Source: Sinohyriopsis cumingii (taxonomy: Eukaryota; Mollusca; Bivalvia; Unionida; Unionidae). From it: a stretch of 64,000 bases of DNA. The notes below the pieces were generated by a model, which made no database searches, was not told the DNA's origin, and worked only from the letters and a program-made list of their open reading frames with translations. Location: the NCBI GenBank assembly GCA_028554795.2, contig JAPYKE020000035.1, positions 248,001 to 312,000 on the forward strand, read 5' to 3'. Within the stretch, counting starts at the first letter, position 1, and each line of letters opens with the position of its first letter. Shown here piece after piece: positions 36,722 through 51,409 of the stretch. The position numbers and the translations under genes are program-made.

Positions 36722-39700
36722 TTATATTAACTTTAAACTAAACTAATTTTATAGGTCATAAAACAGACTTTTGTTGTAGAAAACCAAATTTCAGCTACAG
36801 AATCCAGAAATAAAATATTTAACAAAAATTGCATTTTTTAGCGTACTGAGATACTTACACTCCGCCGACTAGAAGTCTCGGCATCTAAAATTAACAATGT
36901 CTACAACGACATTGAGACAGGAGCGTCATGCTCAATCGTGATGATGTTATTACAGATACCGAGAAAATACAAGGACAAAAAAACCAGGACAGTAGGTGGA
37001 ATCAAGTGACTAATATTTGTTATAAAAGTCCAATGTCCTATTATTTGAAATAAATGAGCACATGCGCCGAGGCTGGTTTTGGGTGAATTGCATGATGGCG
37101 GATGCACACCATCTTGTTTGGTCATTGTGCACTCAGCTCGCCCTGAGTGGTATTTATTTGAACATTTGTTGTTCCACTAAGGATGCTGCTGTGTGTCTTA
37201 TGTATTCCTCCATCTAAAGCTTCTAGTCATATGCCGAGATGGGTGTATGTTTTACGGAAAGTTCCTTTTGTAGCTTTAGTTGATGAGACTAGTTTTCTTT
37301 ATACTAACAGTATTCTTACATACAAGTGGGCGCACTACCGAGAGAATCAAACGACTTCTGCAAGTGTCTGGCTTTGACGGTCCCATTATCCCCTATTTAC
37401 ATCGACCTCAATACAACAGTATCTGTCAACTAAAGGTTCATAAATGCGCATACATTTTCTAATCACCTAATGACCGCACATAAGGAAACTCTAATAATTT
37501 TACACTTGCATGAGTTTTCTTCCTGCACATTTGCATGATTCCTCAGTAGGTCTTTCTAAGCCGAATATTAGTACTTCACGCCATGCAATGCCAAACATGA
37601 CCCCAACACCCAATACAATGAATTATTCGTAACTTAAATTAGTAAACACTTATACCTAAAATCATCCAAAAAATTCACTATGTTAAGAAATTAGGGAGGG
37701 TCCATTTTACGAAGCTAATCGATGCTATCAAAAAGGCTCGTGAATACTGTAGACTGATGTCTGTTAACAAAAACTGGTTGATTACTCGGCTTGAGAAATA
37801 TCGTTCTTATATCGACTCCATTAGCAACAAATAGTCACTAAAATCCAGCAAAGTTATAAACGGAGACAGAACTGCAAATAGCGCACATCCTAGGTTGATT
37901 ACAGTATTTTGCTTATATGGAAAGTATTTAAAATTAAATGTGGTCGATATTTAAAGTGTTCGATATTACAGCACTTTCAATATCAGAAGACATTGCGTAT
38001 TTTGAATATAACACAAAAGAACTATGATCGAGCATATAATAACTTAAAGGTATTAAATGTGTTTAGTTTTCTTGTTTAAATTACTTGCTAAAAATATGAA
38101 GGCTACTTCATTAAAAGCATATCAACTTGAATTACTTGTAGAATGTTCTGACATGCTGTACATAGTTTTCAAATGGTGAGTATATTGCCAAAGTACTGAA
38201 GCAAAAATCTAATATGGCGTATATATTTGACAAAGGTGAAGTCTTTGTTGCATATCATTTGCTTTAGGTTGAATGCAGTTGAGTGCCAGTCCTCAGACAG
38301 ATGCAGCGAGGTATCACTCCAAATACAAGACCTATCCTAAAGAAGCCGAGATCGCGAGACTCGGGGTAGTGTAGCCGAGAGAGCATTCCGCTACAAATTG
38401 GCGACAGCGGTGGGATAGGTCGAGGGAGTAGAAGACAAAATCAAGATGGTTTACTGAGGGTGAAAATTAGGCACAAGGATGCTTACTCCCGAAACGGAGG
38501 TGAAGACAGCAATTCTTTTCGTAGATGAATTAGGCGCTTAACGAAGGAAAGCGAAGATTTGGAGAAACGACTAACTGCGAGGATAGGGACTATTGATAGG
38601 AGTGCTGAGACGACCAGGAAGGAAGGGGTATCGTCGAGAGAAAGAACCACCTTTAGACGACACATTCACTTTAGTGGACATGCGATGTCGGCACCCTCGG
38701 ATTCACCGAAGATCAAGAAGATAGCCGTTACCACAGCGACAAGGGATGCTGTATATGTAGCTTTCACAGACAGATCGAAGTCTGAAAGCAAGCGAGCCGT
38801 CTCAGAAGTAAGCGGTGCGGCGACTGATCTTCCGCACAGAACCTTGAAGAGGCTAGTCGTTACACCGATGTCGTACGACGAGACGACACCCTTGATGGAT
38901 TTTATGATTCACTTCGAGATGTGTTCAACCCTAAATTCTTGGACATAGGAAGAAATTGATCTGTATTTAGGGGGTTTTACTTAGAGGTCAAGCACAGCAA
39001 TTGTTGGCAGTGCCTAAAAATAAGCCGTAGGCTGGATTAGTTGATGATTTGAAACAGAGATTCGCACCCCCGAACCAGACCGAGTTATACAGAGTTCAGC
39101 TAAGGAGTAGGATTCGCAAGAACGGAGAATCCTTGCCAGAGCTTGCGCAGGCTATACGGCGGCTTGCAACATTAACCTAACAAGAGGTGAGTTTACTTTC
39201 AGTCGACACGCTCGCGAAAGAACAGTTCATTGATGCCCTAGACGATTCTGACATGGCTTAAAGGTACAACAAGCGAGACCCGTTACGATTAACGATGTGG
39301 TACAGATAGCTGTCGAATTAGAGGCGTTCGCTAGAGCTGAGCTAAAACGACAGGGAGGGAAAAGGTACATCCGTGGTGTGTCGGCACAGGAAGAGGAACA
39401 AGGGCCAGCGATCAGAGAACTGAGAGCAAATGATGGAGCTGACGAGATTGGTTGCTGAACTTAGGACTGAAGTAAGGAGTACCAAGCGATGGAAATTACG
39501 TGATTTACACGACGTCCTTTACTGTGATATATCCTCCAAATATCCGACTGCCTCTGAGTATATCATATACAGATGCAAATTGTCATAATTTAAACATTTT
39601 AAAATATTTTTCATTACATTTTCACTTATACTACACTAAAACGTAGCACAAATTTACACTGGGTAAGTTTCAACATATAATAGTTTTGTTTTATATGATG

Positions 39701-40393
39701 TGCTATGGTGCAGTTAATTCTGGTCTGACCGTAGGTCAATTGATATTTGAACTAAAATTACACACTTAATAGGCTGGATCGAGTGGCACGCACCCTTGCT
39801 ATTAATGGTACCAAATTATGTTTAAATTAATAATGGACGCTAGCCTCTGCGTTTGAAAAATGTCATGAGAATACTTTTAGGTTTATGGCAGGGTCATTAT
39901 ATTGGTATTCAGTTGCTTTTGGTCGCAGTGAACTATTTCTGCTGCGCTGACTGCTAACATTTAAAAAGTATGCATAGGCAGAATAGATAAGACAGCAATC
40001 CATACGAGTTTCATTATTCCAAAGCATTATACATTATCTTGTGACCGGAAAAGTAGTTAAATTGCTAAAATATGTCGCCTCACTGTATACAATTTTGTTG
40101 AACTGCATCATTTTGGTATCATTTCTGTGAAGTTCATGGATCTGAGTTTCTAGTTACACTTAACACTAACTCGTGTACTCATAGTCTGTAGCGTAAATGG
40201 GACAGATATCCCAAGCATGTTTGGCTAAAGTGGAACATATAGAATGAGCCTACTCCATAATATCTACAATGATTAATGCTTATTGGTTTGATTCTGAAAA
40301 TATTGTGAACGATTTCTTGGACAAAGAACGAGTTCACCAAATTTTTCAGTATCATATCAATAACAGAATAACATTTTATTATATAGTCCGAAA
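36722..40393 (+). repeat. Array unit U11
   Basis: Haplotype A, G at r275, T at 38522 (r1801) and T at 39817 (r3096). The r3096 variant is found only here and in U13, two units later. Confidence 0.97.
38479..39492 (+). pseudogene. gag: Broken Ty3/gypsy-type gag (U11 copy)
   Basis: Same lesions as U1 plus A to T at 38522 (r1801), in the short first reading segment near its stop. Confidence 0.85.
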
Positions 40394-43300
40394 TTATATT
40401 AACTTTAAACTAAACTAATTTTATAGGTCATAAAACAGACTTTTGTTGTAGAAAACCAAATTTCAGCTACAGAATCCAGAAATAAAATATTTAACAAAAA
40501 TTGCATTTTTTAGCGTACTGAGATACTTACACTCCGCCGACTAGAAGTCTCGGCATCTAAAATTAACAATGTATTCAACGGCATTGAGACAGGAGCGTCA
40601 TGCTCAATCGTGATGATGTTATTACAGATACCGAGAAAATACAAGGACAAAAAAACCAGGACAGTAGCTGGAATCAAGTGACTAATATTTGTTATAAAAG
40701 TCCAATGTCCTATTATTTGAAATAAATGAGCACATGCGCCGAGGCTGGTTTTGGGTGAATTGCATGATGGCGGATGCACACCATCTTGTTTGGTCATTGT
40801 GCACTCAGCTCGCCCTGAGTGGTATTTATTTGAACATTTGTTGTTCCACTAAGGATGCTGCTGTGTGTCTTATGTATTCCTCCATCTAAAGCTTCTAGTC
40901 ATATGCCGAGATGGGTGTATGTTTTACGGAAAGTTCCTTTTGTAGCTTTAGTTGATGAGACTAGTTTTCTTTATACTAACAGTATTCTTACATAGAAGTG
41001 GGCGCACTACCGAGAGAATCAAACGACTTCTGCAAGTGTCTGGCTTTGACGGTCCCATTATCCCCTATTTACATCGACCTCAATACAACAGTATCTGTCA
41101 ACTAAAGGTTCATAAATGCGCATACATTTTCTAATCACCTAATGACCGCACATAAGGAAACTCTAATAATTTTACACTTGCATGAGTTTTCTTCCTGCAC
41201 ATTTGCATGATTCCTCAGTAGGTCTTTCTAAGCCGAATATTAGTAATTCACGCCATGCAATGCCAAACATGACCCCAACACCCAATACAATGAATTATTC
41301 GTAACTTAAATTAGTAAACACTTATACCTAAAATCATCCAAAAAATTCACTATGTTAAGAAATTAGGGAGGGTCCATTTTACGAAGCTAATCGATGCTAT
41401 CAAAAAGGCTCGTGAATACTGTAGACTGATGTCTGTTAACAAAAACTGGTTGATTACTCGGCTTGAGAAATATCGTTCTTATATCGACTCCATTAGCAAC
41501 AAATAGTCACTAAAATCCAGCAAAGTTATAAACGGAGACAGAACTGCAAATAGCGCACATCCTAGGTTGATTACAGTATTTTGCTTATATGGAAAGTATT
41601 TAAAATTAAATGTGGTCGATATTTAAAGTGTTCGATATTACAGCACTTTCAATATCAGAAGACATTGCGTATTTTGAATATAACACAAAAGAACTATGAT
41701 CGAGCATATAATAACTTAAAGGTATTAAATGTGTTTAGTTTTCTTGTTTAAATTACTTGCTAAAAATATGAAGGCTACTTCATTAAAAGCATATCAACTT
41801 GAATTACTTGTAGAATGTTCTGACATGCTGTACATAGTTTTCAAATGGTGAGTATATTGCCAAAGTACTGAAGCAAAAATCTAATATGGCGTATATATTT
41901 GACAAAGGTGAAGTCTTTGTTGCATATCATTTGCTTTAGGTTGAATGCAGTTGAGTGCCAGTCCTCAGACAGATGCAGCGAGGTATCACTCCAAATACAA
42001 GACCTATCCTAAAGAAGCCGAGATCGCGAGACTCGGGGTAGTGTAGCCGAGAGAGCATTCCGCTACAAATTGGCGACAGCGGTGGGATAGGTCGAGGGAG
42101 TAGAAGACAAAATCAAGATGGTTTACTGAGGGTGAAAATTAGGCACAAGGATGCTTACTCCCGAAACGGAGGTGAAGACAGCAATTCTTTTCGAAGATGA
42201 ATTAGGCGCTTAACGAAGGAAAGCGAAGATTTGGAGAAACGACTAACTGCGAGGATAGGGACTATTGATAGGAGTGCTGAGACGACCAGGAAGGAAGGGG
42301 TATCGTCGAGAGAAAGAACCACCTTTAGACGACACATTCACTTTAGTGGACATGCGATGTGGGCACCCTCGGATTCACCGAAGATCAAGAAGATAGCCGT
42401 TACCACAGCGACAAGGGATGCTGTATATGTAGCTTTCACAGACAGATCGAAGTCTGAAAGCAAGCGAGCCGTCTCAGAAGTAAGCGGTGCGGCGACTGAT
42501 CTTCCGCACAGAACCTTGAAGAGGCTAGTCGTTACACCGATGTCGTACGACGAGACGACACCCTTGATGGATTTTATGATTCACTTCGAGATGTGTTCAA
42601 CCCTAAATTCTTGGACATAGGAAGAAATTGATCTGTATTTAGGGGGTTTTACTTAGAGGTCAAGCACAGCAATTGTTGGCAGTGCCTAAAAATAAGCCGT
42701 AGGCTGGATTAGTTGATGATTTGAAACAGAGATTCGCACCCCCGAACCAGACCGAGTTATACAGAGTTCAGCTAAGGAGTAGGATTCGCAAGAACGGAGA
42801 ATCCTTGCCAGAGCTTGCGCAGGCTATACGGCGGCTTGCAACATTAACCTAACAAGAGGTGAGTTTACTTTCAGTCGACACGCTCGCGAAAGAACAGTTC
42901 ATTGATGCCCTAGACGATTCTGACATGGCTTAAAGGTACAACAAGCGAGACCCGTTACGATTAACGATGTGGTACAGATAGCTGTCGAATTAGAGGCGTT
43001 CGCTAGAGCTGAGCTAAAACGACAGGGAGGGAAAAGGTACATCCGTGGTGTGTCGGCACAGGAAGAGGAACAAGGGCCAGCGATCAGAGAACTGAGAGCA
43101 AATGATGGAGCTGACGAGATTGGTTGCTGAACTTAGGACTGAAGTAAGGAGTACCAAGCGATGGAAATTACGTGATTTACACGACGTCCTTTACTGTGAT
43201 ATATCCTCCAAATATCCGACTGCCTCTGAGTATATCATATACAGATGCAAATTGTCATAATTTAAACATTTTAAAATATTTTTCATTACATTTTCACTTA

Positions 43301-44065
43301 TACTACACTAAAACGTAGCACAAATTTACACTGGGTAAGTTTCAACATATAATAGTTTTGTTTTATATGATGTGCTATGGTGCAGTTAATTCTGGTCTGA
43401 CCGTAGGTCAATTGATATTTGAACTAAAATTACACACTTAATAGGCTGGATCGAGTGGCACGCACCCTTGCTATTAATGGTACCAAATGATGTTTAAATT
43501 AATAATGGACGCTAGCCTCTGCGTTTGAAAAATGTCATGAGAATACTTTTAGGTTTATGGCAGGGTCATTATATTGGTATTCAGTTGCTTTTGGTCGCAG
43601 TGAACTATTTATGCTGCGCTGACTGCTAACATTTAAAAAGTATGCATAGGCAGAATAGATAAGACAGCAATCCATACGAGTTTCATTATTCCAAAGCATT
43701 ATACATTATCTTGTGACCGGAAAAGTAGTTAAATTGCTAAAATATGTCGCCTCACTGTATACAATTTTGTTGAACTGCATCATTTTGGTATCATTTCTGT
43801 GAAGTTCATGGATCTGAGTTTCTAGTTACACTTAACACTAACTCGTGTACTCATAGTCTGTAGCGTAAATGGGACAGATATCCCAAGCATGTTTGGCTAA
43901 AGTGGAACATATAGAATGAGCCTACTCCATAATATCTACAATGATTAATGCTTATTGGTTTGATTCTGAAAATATTGTGAACGATTTCTTGGACAAAGAA
44001 CGAGTTCACCAAATTTTTCAGTATCATATCAATAACAGAATAACATTTTATTATATAGTCCGAAA
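40394..44065 (+). repeat. Array unit U12
   Basis: Haplotype B, C at r275, G at 40995 (r602, a nonsense change in the 64-codon frame), A at 41246 (r853), G at 42361 (r1968) and A at 43611 (r3218). The r602 and r853 changes recur only in U14. Confidence 0.97.
42151..43164 (+). pseudogene. gag: Broken Ty3/gypsy-type gag (U12 copy)
   Basis: Same lesions as U1 plus C to G at 42361 (r1968), changing Ser to Trp in the phrase GHAMSAPSD. Confidence 0.85.
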
Positions 44066-47000
44066 TTATATTAACTTTAAACTAAACTAATTTTATAGGT
44101 CATAAAACAGACTTTTGTTGTAGAAAACCAAATTTCAGCTACAGAATCCAGAAATAAAATATTTAACAAAAATTGCATTTTTTAGCGTACTGAGATACTT
44201 ACACTCCGCCGACTAGAAGTCTCGGCATCTAAAATTAACAATGTCTACAACGACATTGAGACAGGAGCGTCATGCTCAATCGTGATGATGTTATTACAGA
44301 TACCGAGAAAATACAAGGACAAAAAAACCAGGACAGTAGGTGGAATCAAGTGACTAATATTTGTTATAAAAGTCCAATGTCCTATTATTTGAAATAAATG
44401 AGCACATGCGCCGAGGCTGGTTTTGGGTGAATTGCATGATGGCGGATGCACACCATCTTGTTTGGTCATTGTGCACTCAGCTCGCCCTGAGTGGTATTTA
44501 TTTGAACATTTGTTGTTCCACTAAGGATGCTGCTGTGTGTCTTATGTATTCCTCCATCTAAAGCTTCTAGTCATATGCCGAGATGGGTGTATGTTTTACG
44601 GAAAGTTCCTTTTGTAGCTTTAGTTGATGAGACTAGTTTTCTTTATACTAACAGTATTCTTACATACAAGTGGGCGCACTACCGAGAGAATCAAACGACT
44701 TCTGCAAGTGTCTGGCTTTGACGGTCCCATTATCCCCTATTTACATCGACCTCAATACAACAGTATCTGTCAACTAAAGGTTCATAAATGCGCATACATT
44801 TTCTAATCACCTAATGACCGCACATAAGGAAACTCTAATAATTTTACACTTGCATGAGTTTTCTTCCTGCACATTTGCATGATTCCTCAGTAGGTCTTTC
44901 TAAGCCGAATATTAGTACTTCACGCCATGCAATGCCAAACATGACCCCAACACCCAATACAATGAATTATTCGTAACTTAAATTAGTAAACACTTATACC
45001 TAAAATCATCCAAAAAATTCACTATGTTAAGAAATTAGGGAGGGTCCATTTTACGAAGCTAATCGATGCTATCAAAAAGGCTCGTGAATACTGTAGACTG
45101 ATGTCTGTTAACAAAAACTGGTTGATTACTCGGCTTGAGAAATATCGTTCTTATATCGACTCCATTAGCAACAAATAGTCACTAAAATCCAGCAAAGTTA
45201 TAAACGGAGACAGAACTGCAAATAGCGCACATCCTAGGTTGATTACAGTATTTTGCTTATATGGAAAGTATTTAAAATTAAATGTGGTCGATATTTAAAG
45301 TGTTCGATATTACAGCACTTTCAATATCAGAAGACATTGCGTATTTTGAATATAACACAAAAGAACTATGATCGAGCATATAATAACTTAAAGGTATTAA
45401 ATGTGTTTAGTTTTCTTGTTTAAATTACTTGCTAAAAATATGAAGGCTACTTCATTAAAAGCATATCAACTTGAATTACTTGTAGAATGTTCTGACATGC
45501 TGTACATAGTTTTCAAATGGTGAGTATATTGCCAAAGTACTGAAGCAAAAATCTAATATGGCGTATATATTTGACAAAGGTGAAGTCTTTGTTGCATATC
45601 ATTTGCTTTAGGTTGAATGCAGTTGAGTGCCAGTCCTCAGACAGATGCAGCGAGGTATCACTCCAAATACAAGACCTATCCTAAAGAAGCCGAGATCGCG
45701 AGACTCGGGGTAGTGTAGCCGAGAGAGCATTCCGCTACAAATTGGCGACAGCGGTGGGATAGGTCGAGGGAGTAGAAGACAAAATCAAGATGGTTTACTG
45801 AGGGTGAAAATTAGGCACAAGGATGCTTACTCCCGAAACGGAGGTGAAGACAGCAATTCTTTTCGTAGATGAATTAGGCGCTTAACGAAGGAAAGCGAAG
45901 ATTTGGAGAAACGACTAACTGCGAGGATAGGGACTATTGATAGGAGTGCTGAGACGACCAGGAAGGAAGGGGTATCGTCGAGAGAAAGAACCACCTTTAG
46001 ACGACACATTCACTTTAGTGGACATGCGATGTCGGCACCCTCGGATTCACCGAAGATCAAGAAGATAGCCGTTACCACAGCGACAAGGGATGCTGTATAT
46101 GTAGCTTTCACAGACAGATCGAAGTCTGAAAGCAAGCGAGCCGTCTCAGAAGTAAGCGGTGCGGCGACTGATCTTCCGCACAGAACCTTGAAGAGGCTAG
46201 TCGTTACACCGATGTCGTACGACGAGACGACACCCTTGATGGATTTTATGATTCACTTCGAGATGTGTTCAACCCTAAATTCTTGGACATAGGAAGAAAT
46301 TGATCTGTATTTAGGGGGTTTTACTTAGAGGTCAAGCACAGCAATTGTTGGCAGTGCCTAAAAATAAGCCGTAGGCTGGATTAGTTGATGATTTGAAACA
46401 GAGATTCGCACCCCCGAACCAGACCGAGTTATACAGAGTTCAGCTAAGGAGTAGGATTCGCAAGAACGGAGAATCCTTGCCAGAGCTTGCGCAGGCTATA
46501 CGGCGGCTTGCAACATTAACCTAACAAGAGGTGAGTTTACTTTCAGTCGACACGCTCGCGAAAGAACAGTTCATTGATGCCCTAGACGATTCTGACATGG
46601 CTTAAAGGTACAACAAGCGAGACCCGTTACGATTAACGATGTGGTACAGATAGCTGTCGAATTAGAGGCGTTCGCTAGAGCTGAGCTAAAACGACAGGGA
46701 GGGAAAAGGTACATCCGTGGTGTGTCGGCACAGGAAGAGGAACAAGGGCCAGCGATCAGAGAACTGAGAGCAAATGATGGAGCTGACGAGATTGGTTGCT
46801 GAACTTAGGACTGAAGTAAGGAGTACCAAGCGATGGAAATTACGTGATTTACACGACGTCCTTTACTGTGATATATCCTCCAAATATCCGACTGCCTCTG
46901 AGTATATCATATACAGATGCAAATTGTCATAATTTAAACATTTTAAAATATTTTTCATTACATTTTCACTTATACTACACTAAAACGTAGCACAAATTTA

Positions 47001-47737
47001 CACTGGGTAAGTTTCAACATATAATAGTTTTGTTTTATATGATGTGCTATGGTGCAGTTAATTCTGGTCTGACCGTAGGTCAATTGATATTTGAACTAAA
47101 ATTACACACTTAATAGGCTGGATCGAGTGGCACGCACCCTTGCTATTAATGGTACCAAATTATGTTTAAATTAATAATGGACGCTAGCCTCTGCGTTTGA
47201 AAAATGTCATGAGAATACTTTTAGGTTTATGGCAGGGTCATTATATTGGTATTCAGTTGCTTTTGGTCGCAGTGAACTATTTCTGCTGCGCTGACTGCTA
47301 ACATTTAAAAAGTATGCATAGGCAGAATAGATAAGACAGCAATCCATACGAGTTTCATTATTCCAAAGCATTATACATTATCTTGTGACCGGAAAAGTAG
47401 TTAAATTGCTAAAATATGTCGCCTCACTGTATACAATTTTGTTGAACTGCATCATTTTGGTATCATTTCTGTGAAGTTCATGGATCTGAGTTTCTAGTTA
47501 CACTTAACACTAACTCGTGTACTCATAGTCTGTAGCGTAAATGGGACAGATATCCCAAGCATGTTTGGCTAAAGTGGAACATATAGAATGAGCCTACTCC
47601 ATAATATCTACAATGATTAATGCTTATTGGTTTGATTCTGAAAATATTGTGAACGATTTCTTGGACAAAGAACGAGTTCACCAAATTTTTCAGTATCATA
47701 TCAATAACAGAATAACATTTTATTATATAGTCCGAAA
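44066..47737 (+). repeat. Array unit U13
   Basis: Matches U11 at every variable position I scored, including T at 45866 (r1801) and T at 47161 (r3096). Confidence 0.97.
45823..46836 (+). pseudogene. gag: Broken Ty3/gypsy-type gag (U13 copy)
   Basis: Same as the U11 copy, including T at 45866 (r1801). Confidence 0.85.
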
Positions 47738-50700
47738 TTATATTAACTTTAAACTAAACTAATTTTATAGGTCATAAAACAGACTTTTGTTGTAGAAAAC
47801 CAAATTTCAGCTACAGAATCCAGAAATAAAATATTTAACAAAAATTGCATTTTTTAGCGTACTGAGATACTTACACTCCGCCGACTAGAAGTCTCGGCAT
47901 CTAAAATTAACAATGTATTCAACGGCATTGAGACAGGAGCGTCATGCTCAATCGTGATGATGTTATTACAGATACCGAGAAAATACAAGGACAAAAAAAC
48001 CAGGACAGTAGCTGGAATCAAGTGACTAATATTTGTTATAAAAGTCCAATGTCCTATTATTTGAAATAAATGAGCACATGCGCCGAGGCTGGTTTTGGGT
48101 GAATTGCATGATGGCGGATGCACACCATCTTGTTTGGTCATTGTGCACTCAGCTCGCCCTGAGTGGTATTTATTTGAACATTTGTTGTTCCACTAAGGAT
48201 GCTGCTGTGTGTCTTATGTATTCCTCCATCTAAAGCTTCTAGTCATATGCCGAGATGGGTGTATGTTTTACGGAAAGTTCCTTTTGTAGCTTTAGTTGAT
48301 GAGACTAGTTTTCTTTATACTAACAGTATTCTTACATAGAAGTGGGCGCACTACCGAGAGAATCAAACGACTTCTGCAAGTGTCTGGCTTTGACGGTCCC
48401 ATTATCCCCTATTTACATCGACCTCAATACAACAGTATCTGTCAACTAAAGGTTCATAAATGCGCATACATTTTCTAATCACCTAATGACCGCACATAAG
48501 GAAACTCTAATAATTTTACACTTGCATGAGTTTTCTTCCTGCACATTTGCATGATTCCTCAGTAGGTCTTTCTAAGCCGAATATTAGTAATTCACGCCAT
48601 GCAATGCCAAACATGACCCCAACACCCAATACAATGAATTATTCGTAACTTAAATTAGTAAACACTTATACCTAAAATCATCCAAAAAATTCACTATGTT
48701 AAGAAATTAGGGAGGGTCCATTTTACGAAGCTAATCGATGCTATCAAAAAGGCTCGTGAATACTGTAGACTGATGTCTGTTAACAAAAACTGGTTGATTA
48801 CTCGGCTTGAGAAATATCGTTCTTATATCGACTCCATTAGCAACAAATAGTCACTAAAATCCAGCAAAGTTATAAACGGAGACAGAACTGCAAATAGCGC
48901 ACATCCTAGGTTGATTACAGTATTTTGCTTATATGGAAAGTATTTAAAATTAAATGTGGTCGATATTTAAAGTGTTCGATATTACAGCACTTTCAATATC
49001 AGAAGACATTGCGTATTTTGAATATAACACAAAAGAACTATGATCGAGCATATAATAACTTAAAGGTATTAAATGTGTTTAGTTTTCTTGTTTAAATTAC
49101 TTGCTAAAAATATGAAGGCTACTTCATTAAAAGCATATCAACTTGAATTACTTGTAGAATGTTCTGACATGCTGTACATAGTTTTCAAATGGTGAGTATA
49201 TTGCCAAAGTACTGAAGCAAAAATCTAATATGGCGTATATATTTGACAAAGGTGAAGTCTTTGTTGCATATCATTTGCTTTAGGTTGAATGCAGTTGAGT
49301 GCCAGTCCTCAGACAGATGCAGCGAGGTATCACTCCAAATACAAGACCTATCCTAAAGAAGCCGAGATCGCGAGACTCGGGGTAGTGTAGCCGAGAGAGC
49401 ATTCCGCTACAAATTGGCGACAGCGGTGGGATAGGTCGAGGGAGTAGAAGACAAAATCAAGATGGTTTACTGAGGGTGAAAATTAGGCACAAGGATGCTT
49501 ACTCCCGAAACGGAGGTGAAGACAGCAATTCTTTTCGAAGATGAATTAGGCGCTTAACGAAGGAAAGCGAAGATTTGGAGAAACGACTAACTGCGAGGAT
49601 AGGGACTATTGATAGGAGTGCTGAGACGACCAGGAAGGAAGGGGTATCGTCGAGAGAAAGAACCACCTTTAGACGACACATTCACTTTAGTGGACATGCG
49701 ATGTGGGCACCCTCGGATTCACCGAAGATCAAGAAGATAGCCGTTACCACAGCGACAAGGGATGCTGTATATGTAGCTTTCACAGACAGATCGAAGTCTG
49801 AAAGCAAGCGAGCCGTCTCAGAAGTAAGCGGTGCGGCGACTGATCTTCCGCACAGAACCTTGAAGAGGCTAGTCGTTACACCGATGTCGTACGACGAGAC
49901 GACACCCTTGATGGATTTTATGATTCACTTCGAGATGTGTTCAACCCTAAATTCTTGGACATAGGAAGAAATTGATCTGTATTTAGGGGGTTTTACTTAG
50001 AGGTCAAGCACAGCAATTGTTGGCAGTGCCTAAAAATAAGCCGTAGGCTGGATTAGTTGATGATTTGAAACAGAGATTCGCACCCCCGAACCAGACCGAG
50101 TTATACAGAGTTCAGCTAAGGAGTAGGATTCGCAAGAACGGAGAATCCTTGCCAGAGCTTGCGCAGGCTATACGGCGGCTTGCAACATTAACCTAACAAG
50201 AGGTGAGTTTACTTTCAGTCGACACGCTCGCGAAAGAACAGTTCATTGATGCCCTAGACGATTCTGACATGGCTTAAAGGTACAACAAGCGAGACCCGTT
50301 ACGATTAACGATGTGGTACAGATAGCTGTCGAATTAGAGGCGTTCGCTAGAGCTGAGCTAAAACGACAGGGAGGGAAAAGGTACATCCGTGGTGTGTCGG
50401 CACAGGAAGAGGAACAAGGGCCAGCGATCAGAGAACTGAGAGCAAATGATGGAGCTGACGAGATTGGTTGCTGAACTTAGGACTGAAGTAAGGAGTACCA
50501 AGCGATGGAAATTACGTGATTTACACGACGTCCTTTACTGTGATATATCCTCCAAATATCCGACTGCCTCTGAGTATATCATATACAGATGCAAATTGTC
50601 ATAATTTAAACATTTTAAAATATTTTTCATTACATTTTCACTTATACTACACTAAAACGTAGCACAAATTTACACTGGGTAAGTTTCAACATATAATAGT

Positions 50701-51409
50701 TTTGTTTTATATGATGTGCTATGGTGCAGTTAATTCTGGTCTGACCGTAGGTCAATTGATATTTGAACTAAAATTACACACTTAATAGGCTGGATCGAGT
50801 GGCACGCACCCTTGCTATTAATGGTACCAAATGATGTTTAAATTAATAATGGACGCTAGCCTCTGCGTTTGAAAAATGTCATGAGAATACTTTTAGGTTT
50901 ATGGCAGGGTCATTATATTGGTATTCAGTTGCTTTTGGTCGCAGTGAACTATTTCTGCTGCGCTGACTGCTAACATTTAAAAAGTATGCATAGGCAGAAT
51001 AGATAAGACAGCAATCCATACGAGTTTCATTATTCCAAAGCATTATACATTATCTTGTGACCGGAAAAGTAGTTAAATTGCTAAAATATGTCGCCTCACT
51101 GTATACAATTTTGTTGAACTGCATCATTTTGGTATCATTTCTGTGAAGTTCATGGATCTGAGTTTCTAGTTACACTTAACACTAACTCGTGTACTCATAG
51201 TCTGTAGCGTAAATGGGACAGATATCCCAAGCATGTTTGGCTAAAGTGGAACATATAGAATGAGCCTACTCCATAATATCTACAATGATTAATGCTTATT
51301 GGTTTGATTCTGAAAATATTGTGAACGATTTCTTGGACAAAGAACGAGTTCACCAAATTTTTCAGTATCATATCAATAACAGAATAACATTTTATTATAT
51401 AGTCCGAAA
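47738..51409 (+). repeat. Array unit U14
   Basis: Matches U12, including G at 48339 (r602), A at 48590 (r853) and G at 49705 (r1968), but has C rather than A at r3218. Confidence 0.97.
49495..50508 (+). pseudogene. gag: Broken Ty3/gypsy-type gag (U14 copy)
   Basis: Same as the U12 copy, including the Ser to Trp change at 49705 (r1968). Confidence 0.85.
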
